From Muraenolepis orangiensis (lineage: Eukaryota > Chordata > Actinopteri > Gadiformes > Muraenolepididae), in contig CM050999.1 of assembly GCA_027704905.1 (NCBI GenBank), positions 10,092,965 to 10,156,964 of the forward strand: DNA of 64,000 nucleotides, in the 5' to 3' direction. Each line of letters starts with the position of its first letter. Positions within the stretch are counted from its first letter, which is position 1. The notes under the pieces were generated by a model. The model made no database searches. It was not told where the DNA came from and worked only from the letters and a program-made list of their open reading frames with translations. Shown in pieces: positions 1-11,726 of the stretch. The translations under genes and the position numbers were made by a program.

Positions 1-909
1 GAGCGGGGCTGTCAGAGAGAGACCTTTTATACCCGTGCTCGACGCTCGCCCCCTCGTTTCCACCGGGGGAGAATGGAAAGATCCAGGACCACCCAGCAGC
101 TCTCTGCTCCCGCACCCCCCAGCCAGGGGGCAGCAGGGCAACATGCATCACGGTCTCTCTGTCTCTTTTTTTTTTCTCCCTCCCTCTCTCTCTTCACCTG
201 GCTACCCCTCTACCTGTCTACTAGGTGTGGTGGTGTTGGTGAACTTACTTTCACTACTCGCTGGTATGGTGATATCATATATTGCTATGTGTAATATAGA
301 AAAAGGTCAGATATATAGACTCACTGAACTACACACAAGCATCGTTGTACATGCTCTATATACTGCTTATAGTATATATACATATATATCCATTATATGA
401 CAATATATATATATATATACACATACATACAATATTTACTTGTTCCTTATATTTAATAGTTGATATGCATTATACATAGTAACTCACCCCTAGAAAGCAG
501 CACTACAATAAGCCATACTATACTGGTGCTATCAGTATTTTATAAAACTTATGATGATAACTAATGACTAATTAATAAGAAGAATGAGATGGATACATAC
601 TAATGACTGAGGAATAAGACGGATTCATTATTATATATTATATATTATTAAACTGTGCAGTTGATAGATATAACATATTGTGACTCGATTTGACCTATCG
701 AGTGCTTTTACCCCATCTAGTGGCTAAATATAGAACAGACTTCTACTGGTTCAATGCTGTACCATGTCAACCAACCAACATGTACTGGTTGGTTAAAAAT
801 GCAAAAATGCAATGATTGAGTTCTGCTGCTGGGAACACTTTATTAGAAACAGATACTGACAAAATAACACACATACTCAATCACTGCAACCTCTCCCCTC
901 TCTCCCTGA

Positions 910-910
<1 letters not shown>
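1..910. other. AT-rich intergenic stretch, no gene seen
   Basis: I find no supported gene, RNA or complete mobile element. The short open frames lack recognisable domains. The region holds short TA-rich tracts (about 362-412 and 630-650) and otherwise looks like unremarkable fish intergenic DNA. Confidence 0.6.

Positions 911-1000
<90 letters not shown>
911..1000. repeat. (CT)n microsatellite
   Basis: An uninterrupted CT dinucleotide array of about 90 bp. The next 480 bases (1001-1490) contain no gene that I can support. Confidence 0.95.
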
Positions 1001-1490
1001 GAATAGCTGTAAACCCTTTAGCCTGTGGTTTACCTTAAAGTTAAACATAAACATTAGAGTCAAAATAAAAGCCTTAAAGTTAAGAATTTGCAATACTTTC
1101 CAAACTTGTATTTTTTTTTTGGTTTACTTATTGGTTGATGCAATTCACTCATTAACAGCACTACAATGACAACTCTGGAGAAGTTTGATTGACAATTTGA
1201 TACACTAGGTTGTACCACCAACTGAACACAGTGTTGACTTAACAGTCATAATATAGTCAACTAACTATAATCATATAGTATAATATAGTCAACTAACTAT
1301 GGCTAGGCTATGTAAACCGATGTTGCCAAAAGACCACTGGTTTGAATCTTTATTTATCTATTATTTATATGTTTATGCATCAGCTGTATTCTACAGCAAT
1401 TAACTCCACATAACTGGGAATATGTATAATCCCAGTTCATCACTGTCATACTTCTGTACTGGACTTTCTGAAATCATTACTGTTACTGCA

Positions 1491-1592
1491 CTATTCTGCA
1501 CTGTACTGCACTGTACTGCACTGTACTGCACTGTACTGCACTGTACTGCACTGTACTGCTGCACTGTACTGCACTGTACTGCACTGTATTCA
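1491..1592. repeat. 10-bp minisatellite (CTGCACTGTA)n
   Basis: About ten head-to-tail copies of CTGCACTGTA with one phase slip near 1558. It creates a meaningless repetitive open frame on the minus strand. Confidence 0.9.
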
Positions 1593-1879
1593 TGATGCTG
1601 CTGCCGCTCGCTGCAGAGCTGCAATACTGTCACTTTAAAACACATTTTTGCACAATCCGCCATATGTTTATATTGTTGAATCGTTATTAGTTAATTTTAA
1701 TAATGATTATTTTAATATATTATATATATATTATATGATATATTATATATATATATATAGATATATATATAATAAATATAATATATTATTTTTATTTTTA
1801 TGGTGTTGTTTTGGAGATGTGTGTACTGTGGGAGGGAATTCCTATGTACTTGTTGTGTATATTATTGCCATAGTATAGT

Positions 1880-2010
1880 AGTAGTAGAACCTTTATTTAG
1901 CCAGGAAAATCAATTAAGAACAAATTCTTATTTTCAATGATGACAGGAGGCAAAAGGCTTCTGAGGGGATGGGGGTTGGGAGGAAGAAAATAAAAAGACA
2001 GACTCCGGGC
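1880..2010. repeat. Dispersed repeat-like segment
   Basis: The phrase CTTTATTTAGCCAGGAAAAT followed by AAGAACAAATTCTTATTTTC resembles a dispersed fish repeat that I recognise by eye, usually found at the end of a retroelement or MITE. I cannot name the family or fix its ends. It lies just downstream, in minus-strand terms, of the LINE fragment at 2330-2770. Confidence 0.4.
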
Positions 2011-2329
2011 ACTACAGAACCCAGGAGACAACACAATGACACAGAGCAGAGATGACAGGCATAGCAGTTAAACATATAACATCTCTAAAACAATACTGCT
2101 ATGGTTCAATCAGTCATTAAAATAATATAGAACATTCATCCATTCAATCATTCATTCATTCATTCATCCATTCATTCCTTCATGGCAATGCATACTATAG
2201 GAGAGGTCAAGACATTGGTAGTGAGCATCAGGCAAAGCAGCTGCATGTGTGTACCAGGGTGTTTGTAATAGTGTCCTTGAAGGTGCGGGGGGGAGATAAA
2301 GGTCTTCATTTTCAAGGTTTTTTGTATAA

Positions 2330-2770
2330 TATTCAAGCTATCAGCTGCTGCAAACTGAAAGGCGGCCAAAGGATGTATGGGCTTTGGGGATCTTTAGCAG
2401 GATGTTTGTAGCTGACCGGGTGTTGTGCGTCGGGGGTGGGCGGAGTTGCAGTAATTGTGTGAGGTAGAAGGGGGTGAGGCCTAGGAGTGTTTTATAAACA
2501 AACATCAGCCAGTGGATGTTGCGCCTGGTCTCAAGAGAGGGCCAGTTAGCCAGAGAGTACAGATCACAGTGATGTGTCCTGTAGGGGGCATTGGTGGCCA
2601 AGCGGATGGCGGAGTGATACAGAACGTCTAAATGATCGAGAGCTCCTAGATAGTGTTGTTTATAGTACATAATAGTATAGTATACTGTAGAAAGTATATT
2701 GTGTATAAAATGTATAAATACATAATGTCGATCTTGAATCTTTCTGTCCCACAGGGACAGTACTATACGT
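2330..2770 (-). pseudogene. Non-LTR retrotransposon fragment (C-terminal part of RT protein)
   Basis: The minus-strand frame encodes LGALDHLDVLYHSAIRL, then TNAPYRTHHCDLYSLANWPS, then RRNIHWLMFVYKTLLGLTPF. This pattern is typical of the region after the RT domain in L2/CR1-type LINE proteins. There is no palm domain, no YADD-type motif and no endonuclease, so it is a short dead fragment. The exact clade is uncertain. Confidence 0.65.
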
Positions 2771-2958
2771 ACTATAGCTCTCCTGCCCAGCTCCATCTGC
2801 AGCCCTCTGGGGCCCTCTGGGGCCCTCTGAAACAGCTTAGGTTGCTGCAGATCACACAGCTGTTTGAGGATTGATCTCTGATGGAGATGGTTCTGCATTC
2901 ATGTTGACATGTGTTTGGCATTTTTACTTTAAAAAGAACTGAAAACAATGATGGATTA

Positions 2959-2994
<36 letters not shown>

Positions 2995-3059
2995 AAATAA
3001 ATAAATAAATAATAAATAAATAATAAATAAATAAATAAACAAACAAACAAACAAACAAA

Positions 3060-3098
<39 letters not shown>

Positions 3099-3107
3099 AC
3101 AAACAAA

Positions 3108-3178
<71 letters not shown>

Positions 3179-3179
3179 A
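2959..3179. repeat. (TAAA)n / (CAAA)n tetranucleotide array
   Basis: About 220 bp of AAAT-type tetranucleotides with two CAAA patches (about 3039-3056 and 3098-3106). The minus strand reads as repetitive LFIYLFIY frames, which are not genes. Confidence 0.95.
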
Positions 3180-3189
3180 ACCTTCTGAA

Positions 3190-3900
3190 CACAAACAAGC
3201 CATACCATACCGATTAGCATGCATGGGATGTTGGTGGCATGTAAGTCAATTCTAATAACGTATTATGTTTTGTATAACATTTCCATCTATTCCTACTTTA
3301 ATTTCACTTCCACTTGTAATGTCGGTGGCATGTAAGTCAATTATAATAACATACTATTTGTTGTATAACATTTCCTACATATCTATTCCTACTTTAATTT
3401 CACTTGCAGCCTATGAACATGATATTGTTATACTAAGCCTTATCCTCTCTCAGTCATGTCTGTTGCATTTCCCTGGACTCTGAGACCTCCTCGAGCATCT
3501 GAGTAAACCTGCATAACATAAAACTGGATCTGATTTAAACTCCAGCTGCTCACATTAAGGATAATTTATAGTCAGTTAAAAATAAAAATAAAAGACACAT
3601 ATATATGAAACACATAATTAGCAGACAATTGCAAAAAACTGAAAAGTTTTTCCAATCGCTTTGTCTGTCATATGTTTCAAATGAAAATGCAAGACGTGAT
3701 GCCGTCTGGCTGCTAAGTTCCGGTCCGCTTCCTGGCCAGACTCCGAACAGAAGATTTGAGCCTCATCAGTGACACCTCAGTGAACCCCTCCATATAGAAC
3801 CATAAGTGGCATTCACACTCAAGTACACTCTCACCTTCAAAAACACCACAGCATCACCCTCCCCTAAAGCGATAACCTGAAGTGACTTCAACAGCTGTGT
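3190..3900. other. No gene seen
   Basis: Unique-looking AT-rich DNA. It contains a partial local duplication: AATTTCACTTCCACTTG near 3299 and AATTTCACTTGCAG near 3396, with nearby shared GGCATGTAAGTCAATT. No open frame shows a known domain. Confidence 0.5.
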
Positions 3901-4006
3901 GAGGCGTTTTGTTCACACTCGCAATGGTTTCACTTAACTGTATCCTTACATTTTTTTTACATAAATGTACAAAACACAAGGTAGAGACTAGAGACACATG
4001 CACATG

Positions 4007-4010
<4 letters not shown>

Positions 4011-4051
<41 letters not shown>

Positions 4052-4112
4052 TGCACGCACACACACACACACACATACACACACATGCAGACACACACAC
4101 ACACGCACACAC
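4011..4112. repeat. Imperfect (CA)n microsatellite
   Basis: CA dinucleotides interrupted by GATGCACG and ATGCAG units. Confidence 0.9.
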
Positions 4113-4459
4113 ACTATGAGCAAGTGTTTCGCCTATCCCACTTGTGTCCCAGCTGTTGTAGAGGAATGCAGGGTTTAGGCAGGGACACGTCTCGTAGAGA
4201 AGAGATTAAATCGTTTTTTAATATGCGGCCTTCTTTTTCATGAGTATGCTATCGTGCCAGTATAATGAACATGTTAGGGTGCCAGTTATCTTCCAGTTCC
4301 ACACTTTCTGTTCCGTTCTGTTCCACACTGCTATGCAGTATTATGATTAACACCAGAGACATGAACACTTTACGATTCATAATATATGAATTTGCTTCAA
4401 ATCTAGATGCAACCCATACATATACTCGTATATATGCATATAGAAGTGGTTGGAGTATG

Positions 4460-5413
4460 GCGCCATACGAGATGGCAGCCGTGTCGCGAGCTCCCGCACA
4501 AAGACGCAGTTTTTTGTTATTTATTCTTTTTATCGCGACTATCTTTGTTCAGGAAGTTAGCAGAACGTTAATTTATAACTTTTGCACACTTCTGGAGTTT
4601 TTTCATTCTTTCGACTCGGACGTCCCGCCCGAAGTCACAGCTGGATTATCTCCAACCATCTTGGGCACGATTACACGCAAGCATCGCAGGAAGAAGCGAG
4701 GGAAGCGAGTCGGCGTGCTAGTCAGGCTGAGATGTCGATCTGATCGCCCCCCACTACCCACCATTCTACTGGCTAATGTACAGTCTCTGGACAATAAGTT
4801 AAGCGAGCTACAGGCTCGTATTCAATTCCACCGGGAAACTAAGGACAATTGTAACATCTGCCTTACGAAGACATGGATGTCGGAGGGGGTTACAGACGCA
4901 GCTATCGAGCTGACGGGATTCTCCGTCCACCAGGCGGACAGAACAAAGGCTCTCTCCGGTAAAGATCGCGGAGGGGGGGTATGTCTCATGATAAACAGAT
5001 CTTGGTGCAACCAAAGTCATGTACATCCCCTCAAGTCTTTCTGTTCCCCGGACCTGGAGTACCTGATGCTAATGTGCCGTCCATACTGACTACCTCGGGA
5101 GTTTACAGCGGTAACACGGACACAGCGCTGAAGGAACTGTATGGCGCTATCAGCGAACATGAGTCGGCACACCCGACACCCGGCTGTTCTCATCGTGGCA
5201 GGGGACTTCAACAAGGCGAACCTGAAGAAGGTTCTCCCGAAGTTCTACCGACACATAACAAGCAACACATGGGGTGAGCGGATCCTCGACCACTGCTACA
5301 CTCCCTTCGGTGATGGCTACAAGGCCCTCCTCTGCCCACCGTTCGGCAAATCAGACCACCGCTCTATCCAGCTACTCCCCGCCTATAGGCAGAGCAACAA
5401 CCAATCGCTGTGA
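4460..5413 (+). pseudogene. LINE endonuclease region, frameshifted
   Basis: Three overlapping frames together cover an apurinic endonuclease-like domain. The segment LLANVQSLDNKLSELQARI near 4770-4830 matches the usual domain start. LIVAGDFNKANL near 5190-5225 has the GDFN motif and KSDHRSIQLLP near 5350-5380 has the SDH motif. At least two frameshifts (near 5030-5090 and 5410-5450) separate these from each other and from the RT. The domain would nick target DNA for target-primed reverse transcription; here it is broken. Confidence 0.75.
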
Positions 5414-6561
5414 GGGAGGTCCAATGCTGGTAGGACCAATCGGACTCTATGCTGCAGGATTGTTTTGATCGCGCTGACTGGCACATGTTCCACGTTGCCT
5501 CAGACAATAACATCAATGAGTACGCGTCCTCGGCCCCCGAGTTCATCAAGAACTGCATAGATGACGTTCCCACCAAGTCGGTTCGGATATTTCCCAACCA
5601 GAAACCGTGGATTAACGGCGATGTTCGCGCTGCCCTCCACGTGCGTAACGGCGCCTTTGGCTCCGGGAACATGGAGGAAAATATGAGAGCCCGCTACGAC
5701 CTCCGTAAGACCATCGTCACTGCCAAGGGGGAGTATAAGGACAGAGTGGAGGAGAAATTCAAGAGCCACGACGCGAGGGGTGTGTGGCAGGGGCTACAGA
5801 CGATAACGAACTTCAGAGGGAGAACCAGTTGTGTAGAGAACTCCTCTACCTCCCTCCCAGGAGAGCTAAACACTTTTTTTGCTCGGTTCAATGTGAACGG
5901 CAGCCCGCCGAAGCCAGCGCCGCCTGAGGAGACCAGCCTGCTGAACGTCTCGGAGGCGGATGTTCACCGCACCTTCAAGCGGTTGAACATCTGTAAGGCG
6001 GCAGGCCCCGACAACATCCTGGGCCGCGTCCTCAGAGCATGCGCAGACCAGTTGGCAGGAGTCTTTGCAGACATCTTCAACCTCTCCCTGTCTCAGGCTG
6101 TTCCCATGGTCTTCAAGATGTCCACCATCGTGCCTGTCCCTAAAAAACCCAAGGTAACATGCCTGAATGACTATAGACCTGTAGCCCTCACCTTGATTGT
6201 CAGCAAATGCTTCGAGAGGTTGGTCAAGGACTTTATTTGCTCTGTGTTACCTGCCACGCTAGACCCATGGCAATTTGCATATCATCAAAACAGATCCACG
6301 GACGACGCAATTGCCATGGCCCTCCACACTGCCCTTTCCCACCTGGAGGGAAAGAACTGTTATGTGCAAATGCTGTTTGTGGACTACAGCTCAGCGTTCA
6401 ACACGATAGTTCCTGCCAAGCTCGACACCAAGCTTAGAGGTCTGGGCGTGCCCCCATCCACGTGCAGCTGGATACTGGACCTCCTGTCGGACTGCTGCCA
6501 GGTGGTGAGGATGGGCAGCACCACCTCAGAGCCACTGACCCTCAACACGGGAGCCCCCCAG

Positions 6562-7297
6562 TAGAGGTGGGACGATCGATCGGCTTCCGATCATTATCGG
6601 CCGATTTTGAAGAAAAATGCGCAATCGGAGAATGCCGATCTTTCTTTAATGTTGCTGATTTCATAGCCGATCCTGCACGTGAGAAACACGTGAGCTCATC
6701 TCTTTACCAGCGAGTTGTCAATTTTCGCGGACCGGTTGTCAAAGTGTGTGTCAACACACACCCCTAACAAAACGGCAGGGCTCGATTTCAGTATAAACGC
6801 GCATGTACGCGGAGCGCCCGTAACACAAACCCCGGCTCGTTCACGACCGACACGTCACTAGCGCGTAGTCTCTTTAGTAGCGCGTGTAACTGAAAGTCTC
6901 TCGTTATGCCGCCGATATATATTTAATCTATATATATAGATTATAACGGTATATAATCTATATATATAGATTATACTATATATATCATCTCTATATATAG
7001 ATTATACCGCCCGCCGTTCACCTATACTCAAATTATTTGAGTCAAATATGATGATAAACACACAGCTGTTTCGCCGCCCGGCAGTAACACCTCCACGGCC
7101 CTGTACCGGTCCGCGGCCCGGCGGTTGGGAACCCCTGCTATAATAGACTGCTATAGCAGCAATACACTGTAGACCGCTATAGCTGCAAAAAAAATAAAAA
7201 ATCGGTGATCGGTGATCGGTGGGGCAGATATTTCTCATTGTGATCGGTGATCGGTGATCGGTGATCGGTGGCAAAAAACGTGATCGTCCCATCCCTA
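6562..7297. mobile_element. Non-autonomous hAT-type DNA transposon (736 bp) with 8-bp TSD
   Basis: The left end reads TAGAGGTGGGACGATC; the right end, reverse complemented, reads TAGGGATGGGACGATC, so the terminal inverted repeats match at 14 of 16 positions. It is flanked by identical CCCCCCAG at 6554-6561 and 7298-7305, an 8-bp target duplication as hAT transposases make. Removing the element and one copy of the duplication rejoins the host LINE reading GAPQ to GCVLSP in frame. Subterminal GATCGGT repeats cluster at 7200-7270. The interior holds TA-rich palindromes (about 6910-7006) and has no transposase. A segment near 7108-7140 (GCGGTTGGGAACCCCTG) resembles the end of another hAT family and may be an older nested remnant. 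Confidence 0.9.
6910..7006. repeat. TA-rich palindromic block inside the hAT element
   Basis: Three related copies of TATATATAGATTATA-type sequence with self-complementary TCTATATATATAGA cores. It could extrude or fold. It is simple-sequence expansion inside the mobile element. Confidence 0.75.
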
Positions 7298-8399
7298 CCC
7301 CCCAGGGATGCGTGCTGAGCCCTCTCCTCTACTCCCTCTACACCCACGACTGCATGGCTATGCACAGCTCCAACGTCATCATCAAGTTTGCTGACGACAC
7401 GACAGTGATGGGCCTGATCACCGGCGACAACAAGACAGCCTACAGGGAGGAGGTTGGATCGCTGGAGCAGTGGTGCCAGGACAGCCTCGCCCTCAACGTC
7501 AAGAAGACCAAGGAGCTGATCGTGGACTACAGGAAGCAGAGAGGAGAGCACAGCCCTATCTCCATCGACGGTGTTGCAGTAGAGAGGGTCAGCAGCTTCA
7601 AGTTCCTCGGCGTGCACATCTCCGAGGACCTCACATGGTCCACGCACACCACACACGTGGTGAAAAGGGCCCAACGCCTGTATTTCCTCAGGCATCTGAG
7701 GAAATTCAGCATGGGCCCCCGCATCCTGAGAACATTCTATACCGGCACCATCGAGAGTGTTTTTACATGGTGTATCACCGAGGTGAGCTCCCCTCCCTCC
7801 TGAATATATATAACCAGCGATGCGTGGCCAAGGCCAAACGCATCATAAAAGACAAAGCCCACCCCAGCCACGAACTGTATTCACTTTTACCGTCAGGCAG
7901 GCGATACCGCAGTATCAAGTGCCGTACAAATAGACTCCGAGATAGCTTCCACAGTCAGGCCATCAGGCTGCTGAACAAGGGCGTATAGCATATAACAATG
8001 TATATTTTATTACATTGATTTATATATACATATTGCTCTTTTTCTGTGCCGATATATTGCATTTTATAAATTGCATTTTTATTTTATATATTGATACAGT
8101 TTTTTACTCTTTTTTCAACTTTTATTCTTTTCTGTTTTTATTCTATTTTATCTTATTTTTATAACTGCTGTCTGTCGTCATAATATTTTCATTGCTTTAT
8201 ACTTTATGTAAACTGTGAAGTGACAATAAACTTGACTTGACTTGACTTGAACTCACTCATATAGGGGAGAGTGGGGTAAGATGAGCCAATTGTTACTTAT
8301 GTTATCCTCTACCTAGACAGTGTGACAGGAGTACAATGAAAACATCTACCCTTATTTCAGGATTAGGATCCTATCAATTTAAATGATAAGAATGCATCT

Positions 8400-9575
8400 A
8401 TGACAAAGACAAAAAACGTCAGACTGTTGTTTATTGACTACAGCTCGGCGTTCAACACCATCGTTCCCTCCAAGCTGGTCCTGAAACTGACGGACCTAGG
8501 TCTGGTTACCACCATCTATAACTGTAATCTGTCAACTTAAGGATGGGCAGGCCTCAAGTGGTGAAGATAACATCTCATCCACTCTGGTCCTCAATACCGT
8601 AAATCCCCAAGGTTGTTGCCTCAGTCTCTGGATGTTCACTCTGTACACACATGACTATTATCAAGTTTTCAGAGGACACCACAGTCATCGGCCTGATGAG
8701 AACGACGACGAGACAGAGTGCAGAGATGAGGAAATCGTCAGTTGCTTCCATTTCCTGGGAGTACAGATCGACTTGCCCTGGACCCACAACGCGGAGGTCA
8801 TGCTGAAGAAGGCACACCAGCGCCTCTATGCCCTGCGGTGCCTCAGGAGAAACGGCATAGGCAAATAGTGGCTTGGGAACTTCTACCGTGGCACTTTTAC
8901 CGTCAGGCAGGCGATAACGCAGTATCAAGTGCCGTACAAATAGACTCCGAGATAGCTTCCACAGTCAGGCCATTAGGCTGCTGAAAAAGGGCGTATAGCA
9001 TATAACAATGTATATTGTATTACATTGATTTATATATACATATTGCTCTTTTTCTGTGCCGATATATTGCATTTTAGAAATTGCATTTTTATATTCATAA
9101 AAATGTTATATTCATTTTTACATTTTATATTCTTATTATATTCTATTTTTATCTATTTTTATCTTATTTTAATAACTGCTGTCTGTCGTCGGGTATTGCA
9201 CATAAGATTTTCACACCACTGCTCTATACTTAACTGTGAAGTGACAATAAACTTGACTTGACTTGACTCGAGAGCGTCCTGACGAGTGGCGTCACTGTGT
9301 GATACGGCGACACAACTGCACAGGAGATGAAAGCCACCCAGAGGGTTGTGAGTATGGCGGAAAAGATCATCGGTGTGCACTTCCATGCATTGAGGAGATC
9401 TTTACAACCATATTTCGGAAATAGGCCATCTCTATCACAAAGGACTGCAACCACCCTGGGAACCATCTCTTCGCACTACTGCAGTCCGGTAGCCGGTTCC
9501 GCAGCATCTGTACAAGGACTACCAGGTTTAAGGACAGATTTTATCCACAGGCAGCGTGCCTACTGAAGTGCAATG
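8400..9575 (+). mobile_element. Old decayed LINE fragment (Rex1/CR1-like), split by nested LINE 3' end
   Basis: Translation near 8420-8500 gives RLLFIDYSSAFNTIVPSKL, an RT motif distinct from the younger LINE upstream. Many stops and frameshifts follow. The tail resumes after 9270 with ESVLTSG, then EMKATQRVV, and ends near LRTDFIHRQRAY (9527-9565). The interruption at about 8893-9269 is a separate insertion, because the two flanks read continuously as FYRGT then ESVLTSG. It is non-functional. Confidence 0.7.
8893..9269 (+). mobile_element. 5'-truncated copy of the upstream LINE family, nested
   Basis: This closely matches about 7883-8251. It begins CACTTTTACCGTCAGGCAGG, keeps the last coding residues and stop (GGGCGTATAG), then the same AT-rich UTR, and ends GTGACAATAAACTTGACTTG. 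It is a typical 5'-truncated LINE insertion, here inside an older LINE. I see no clear target-site duplication. Confidence 0.85.
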
Positions 9576-9579
9576 AGTG

Positions 9580-11480
9580 CTCCTATCATAACATTGTCAT
9601 CCATATAACATTACCGGATAACCTCACACCCTTCTTCTTCGTCCATTGACATATGCCTAGTCAATTCATTAACCGTCATGGTGTCCAGGGCCTGGGCCAG
9701 TTGGAGGAGGCCGATCTCCTCTTGTGTCGTCACGGCAGGCGTACTATGACAATGCAAGCACCTTATGGCATGTGACATATTAAAATACAGCGAACAAGCG
9801 GAACTCAAATGAAGAGTGCGCTGAATGTTATAAGGTTCCATATACACACTGATAGCGAGATGGGTTTTGCTGACAAGAGGCTAAATGGTCACATGCATTT
9901 GAATGACACTGCAACTGACCAACTTAGATTCCGTTTTTTAATTTGAGGTAGTAAAAGGGGTCGAAATAAATTTAAGTTAATTTGTCAAGCTTGTAGTTTC
10001 GTCTTTAGTACACTATAACTAGAAGAAGCTTATAAAAGGTAACATTACAATATCTACGTTCTAGAAATGGGATGAACTGCAACAAGATTGGTATTCATAG
10101 CTTTCAGTCACGTGACTGGCAGGGAGCCTTGGAGGGCAAAATATTGGTCGAAAATCACGGCAGTCAATGAATCTCCAGCACAGGTCTGTAAATTTTCCAA
10201 ATTTGTCAAACCACAACTAGTTAGATCACCTCTTAAAGGAAGAATAACAAAGATATGAGAACAAGCTGACGTTTTGTGCACAAGTATGCGATCCATATAC
10301 AGCACCCACTGCAGTTTTGAATTAACTAAAAACAGCGATGTCTCTGCCAGAGCTCCATATATCTAGTGGAGAATCCACCTTACCCTGCTGCCAGGATGAA
10401 GGTGTACAAAAGACAGTTATATGTTTCTTCAATCTGGATTGGTCAATAATACTGCCGTTTGGGAAGTAAAGGACAAAAATTCTTCCATCGTCAAAACAAA
10501 GGTGAGTGCTCACGTGAACTAGCTACCTAACGTAGTTTCAGGGTCACTGTAGTCCGCGTTCTAGGCCAGCTGATTAGGGCATAAATAAAATACATTCTAG
10601 CGATGAAGCTAGAGCCTGTGGGGTTTAGCTTCCCTTGTTAGAACATCTGCCTCTTATGCCTCATTCAGTATACCTAAACATAAAATGTTCTAGAATAGGG
10701 AACAACCTCTGAAGTCACTGAAGCCATTTTAATGAGGAACCAAACACTAAAATCAAACCTCAAGGACAATTTGTTGCCTTCCTATGTTGAAACGCACTAT
10801 TGTAAGTCTCTTTGGACAAAGGCGTTTGTTAAATGACTGTAATGTTCAAACGAGGGCCTGGCAGTGGCAACAGCAGTACAATTTTGAATCAGTAAGCAGT
10901 GTGCAGTAACCAATGTTTCGCCAGAGGATGGTGCTGTCCCCGAGGTTTGACTTTAACACTTGGTTGCCCTTTAATATTTAATATATTTTTTATGTTATGT
11001 TATCTTTGTTGTCCTCCAGTCTGAAAAACGGCCTATGGCTCGCTGTCACCACGAGGTCAGTCTGTGTAAAAAAAGGTCTTTCTCCATTTGCCATTACGAT
11101 ATATGTAAATAGTTAAAATGCATAATTATTTTATCCATGTTTCATTCATCCATCCGTTCATTCACAAGTTTATCAAATGTGTGTTTTGTTTTTGAGCTGA
11201 ACAGATGTTGTGTTGATTTATTCATTGACGGACTCATGCGTTCCCTAAAGGCCGTATCAGTGGTGCGTCCCAGATGCTTGGATGATTGCACAATGTGACA
11301 CGCAAATTCAGTCTAGAAAGAAAAAGCATAATTAGCATAACCCACTGGTTGAATTGTCATTGGTAGCGGTCCGACAGTAAAGGCGGTCCGCCCGGGAACA
11401 GGGAAGATTTATTTGGGTTCATTTATTGGGGTTATTTGAGTGTCCAAGTCAACTGTTGGTCTGAGTTTTTATTTTTATTG
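9580..11480. other. Intergenic, no gene seen
   Basis: About 1.9 kb with no supported gene. A 78-residue minus frame at 9611-9847 has no domain that I recognise. A short copy of a common teleost repeat lies at 10796-10845. The rest looks like aged unique or unrecognised repeat DNA. Confidence 0.5.
10796..10845 (-). repeat. Common teleost repeat core (minus copy)
   Basis: TTGTAAGTCTCTTTGGACAA followed by AGGCGTTTGTTAAATGACTG is the reverse complement of the family seen at 63563-63612 (TTTAGCGGACGCTTTTATCC). This motif recurs in many teleost genomes as part of a SINE or LINE tail. The family name is not certain. Confidence 0.65.
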
Positions 11481-11485
11481 TATAT

Positions 11486-11712
11486 TGTAGAGGCGATAAA
11501 TGGGAGTCGGAGGCAGCGTGTTTAGTATGGAACTCCACACTTTATTTTCCATTAAGTTTCACAACAGGGAAACACATCTGCCACTTGCTACTGTCCAGCT
11601 AGCACACCACAACAACAACAACAACAACACGGTACGCACTCTAACCGGTCCGTGGTGCAACACACACTCAATACAAACAGTGAATTATGTTCCCATAACG
11701 TTCCACCACACA
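11486..11712 (-). repeat. 3' LTR of the gypsy element (about 227 bp)
   Basis: On the minus strand it starts TGTGTGGTGGAACG and ends CTCTACA, giving TG...CA ends. It is preceded by a G7 polypurine run (plus 11715-11721). The first 107 plus-strand bases (11486-11592) repeat almost exactly at 14486-14592, exactly 3000 bp away. It includes a small (CAA)n run at 11608-11629. Confidence 0.75.
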
Positions 11713-11726
11713 AGCCCCCCCAGAAT

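Larger units (their letters stand above)
5449..7988 (+). pseudogene. LINE reverse transcriptase, interrupted by transposon
   Basis: The 5449-6561 frame carries KAAGPDNILGRVLRACADQL, then LNDYRPVALTLIVSKCFERL, then QMLFVDYSSAFNTIVPAKL (catalytic D in the FVDYSSAF motif). It stops at the junction GAPQ. After the hAT insertion the frame resumes at GCVLSPLLYSLYTHDC and contains the active-site IIKFADDTTVMGL. Another frameshift and loss near 7775 leads into the frame ending SLLPSGRRYRSIKC and stop at 7986-7988. The protein is not functional. Family and role are well supported by motif order. Confidence 0.85.
4440..8251 (+). mobile_element. Non-LTR retrotransposon (L2/CR1/Rex1 group), defective, with nested hAT insertion
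   Basis: A near full-length LINE in the plus orientation. The order is an APE-type endonuclease region (about 4750-5400), a reverse transcriptase region (about 5990-7760, split by the hAT at 6562-7297), a C-terminal tail ending near 7988 and an AT-rich 3' UTR. It ends in GACAATAAA plus short CTTGA tandem repeats at about 8224-8251, as non-LTR elements with short-repeat tails do. Several frameshifts and a small deletion near 7775 show that it cannot code for an intact protein. The 5' boundary near 4440 is approximate. The clade is assigned by eye from the RT motifs, so it is only a group-level call. Confidence 0.85.

Noticed and set aside
9611..9847. 78-codon minus frame with an ALDTMTVNELTRHMSMDEEE stretch
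   Set aside because: It could be a transposase scrap, but I recognise no family motif and cannot support a call.
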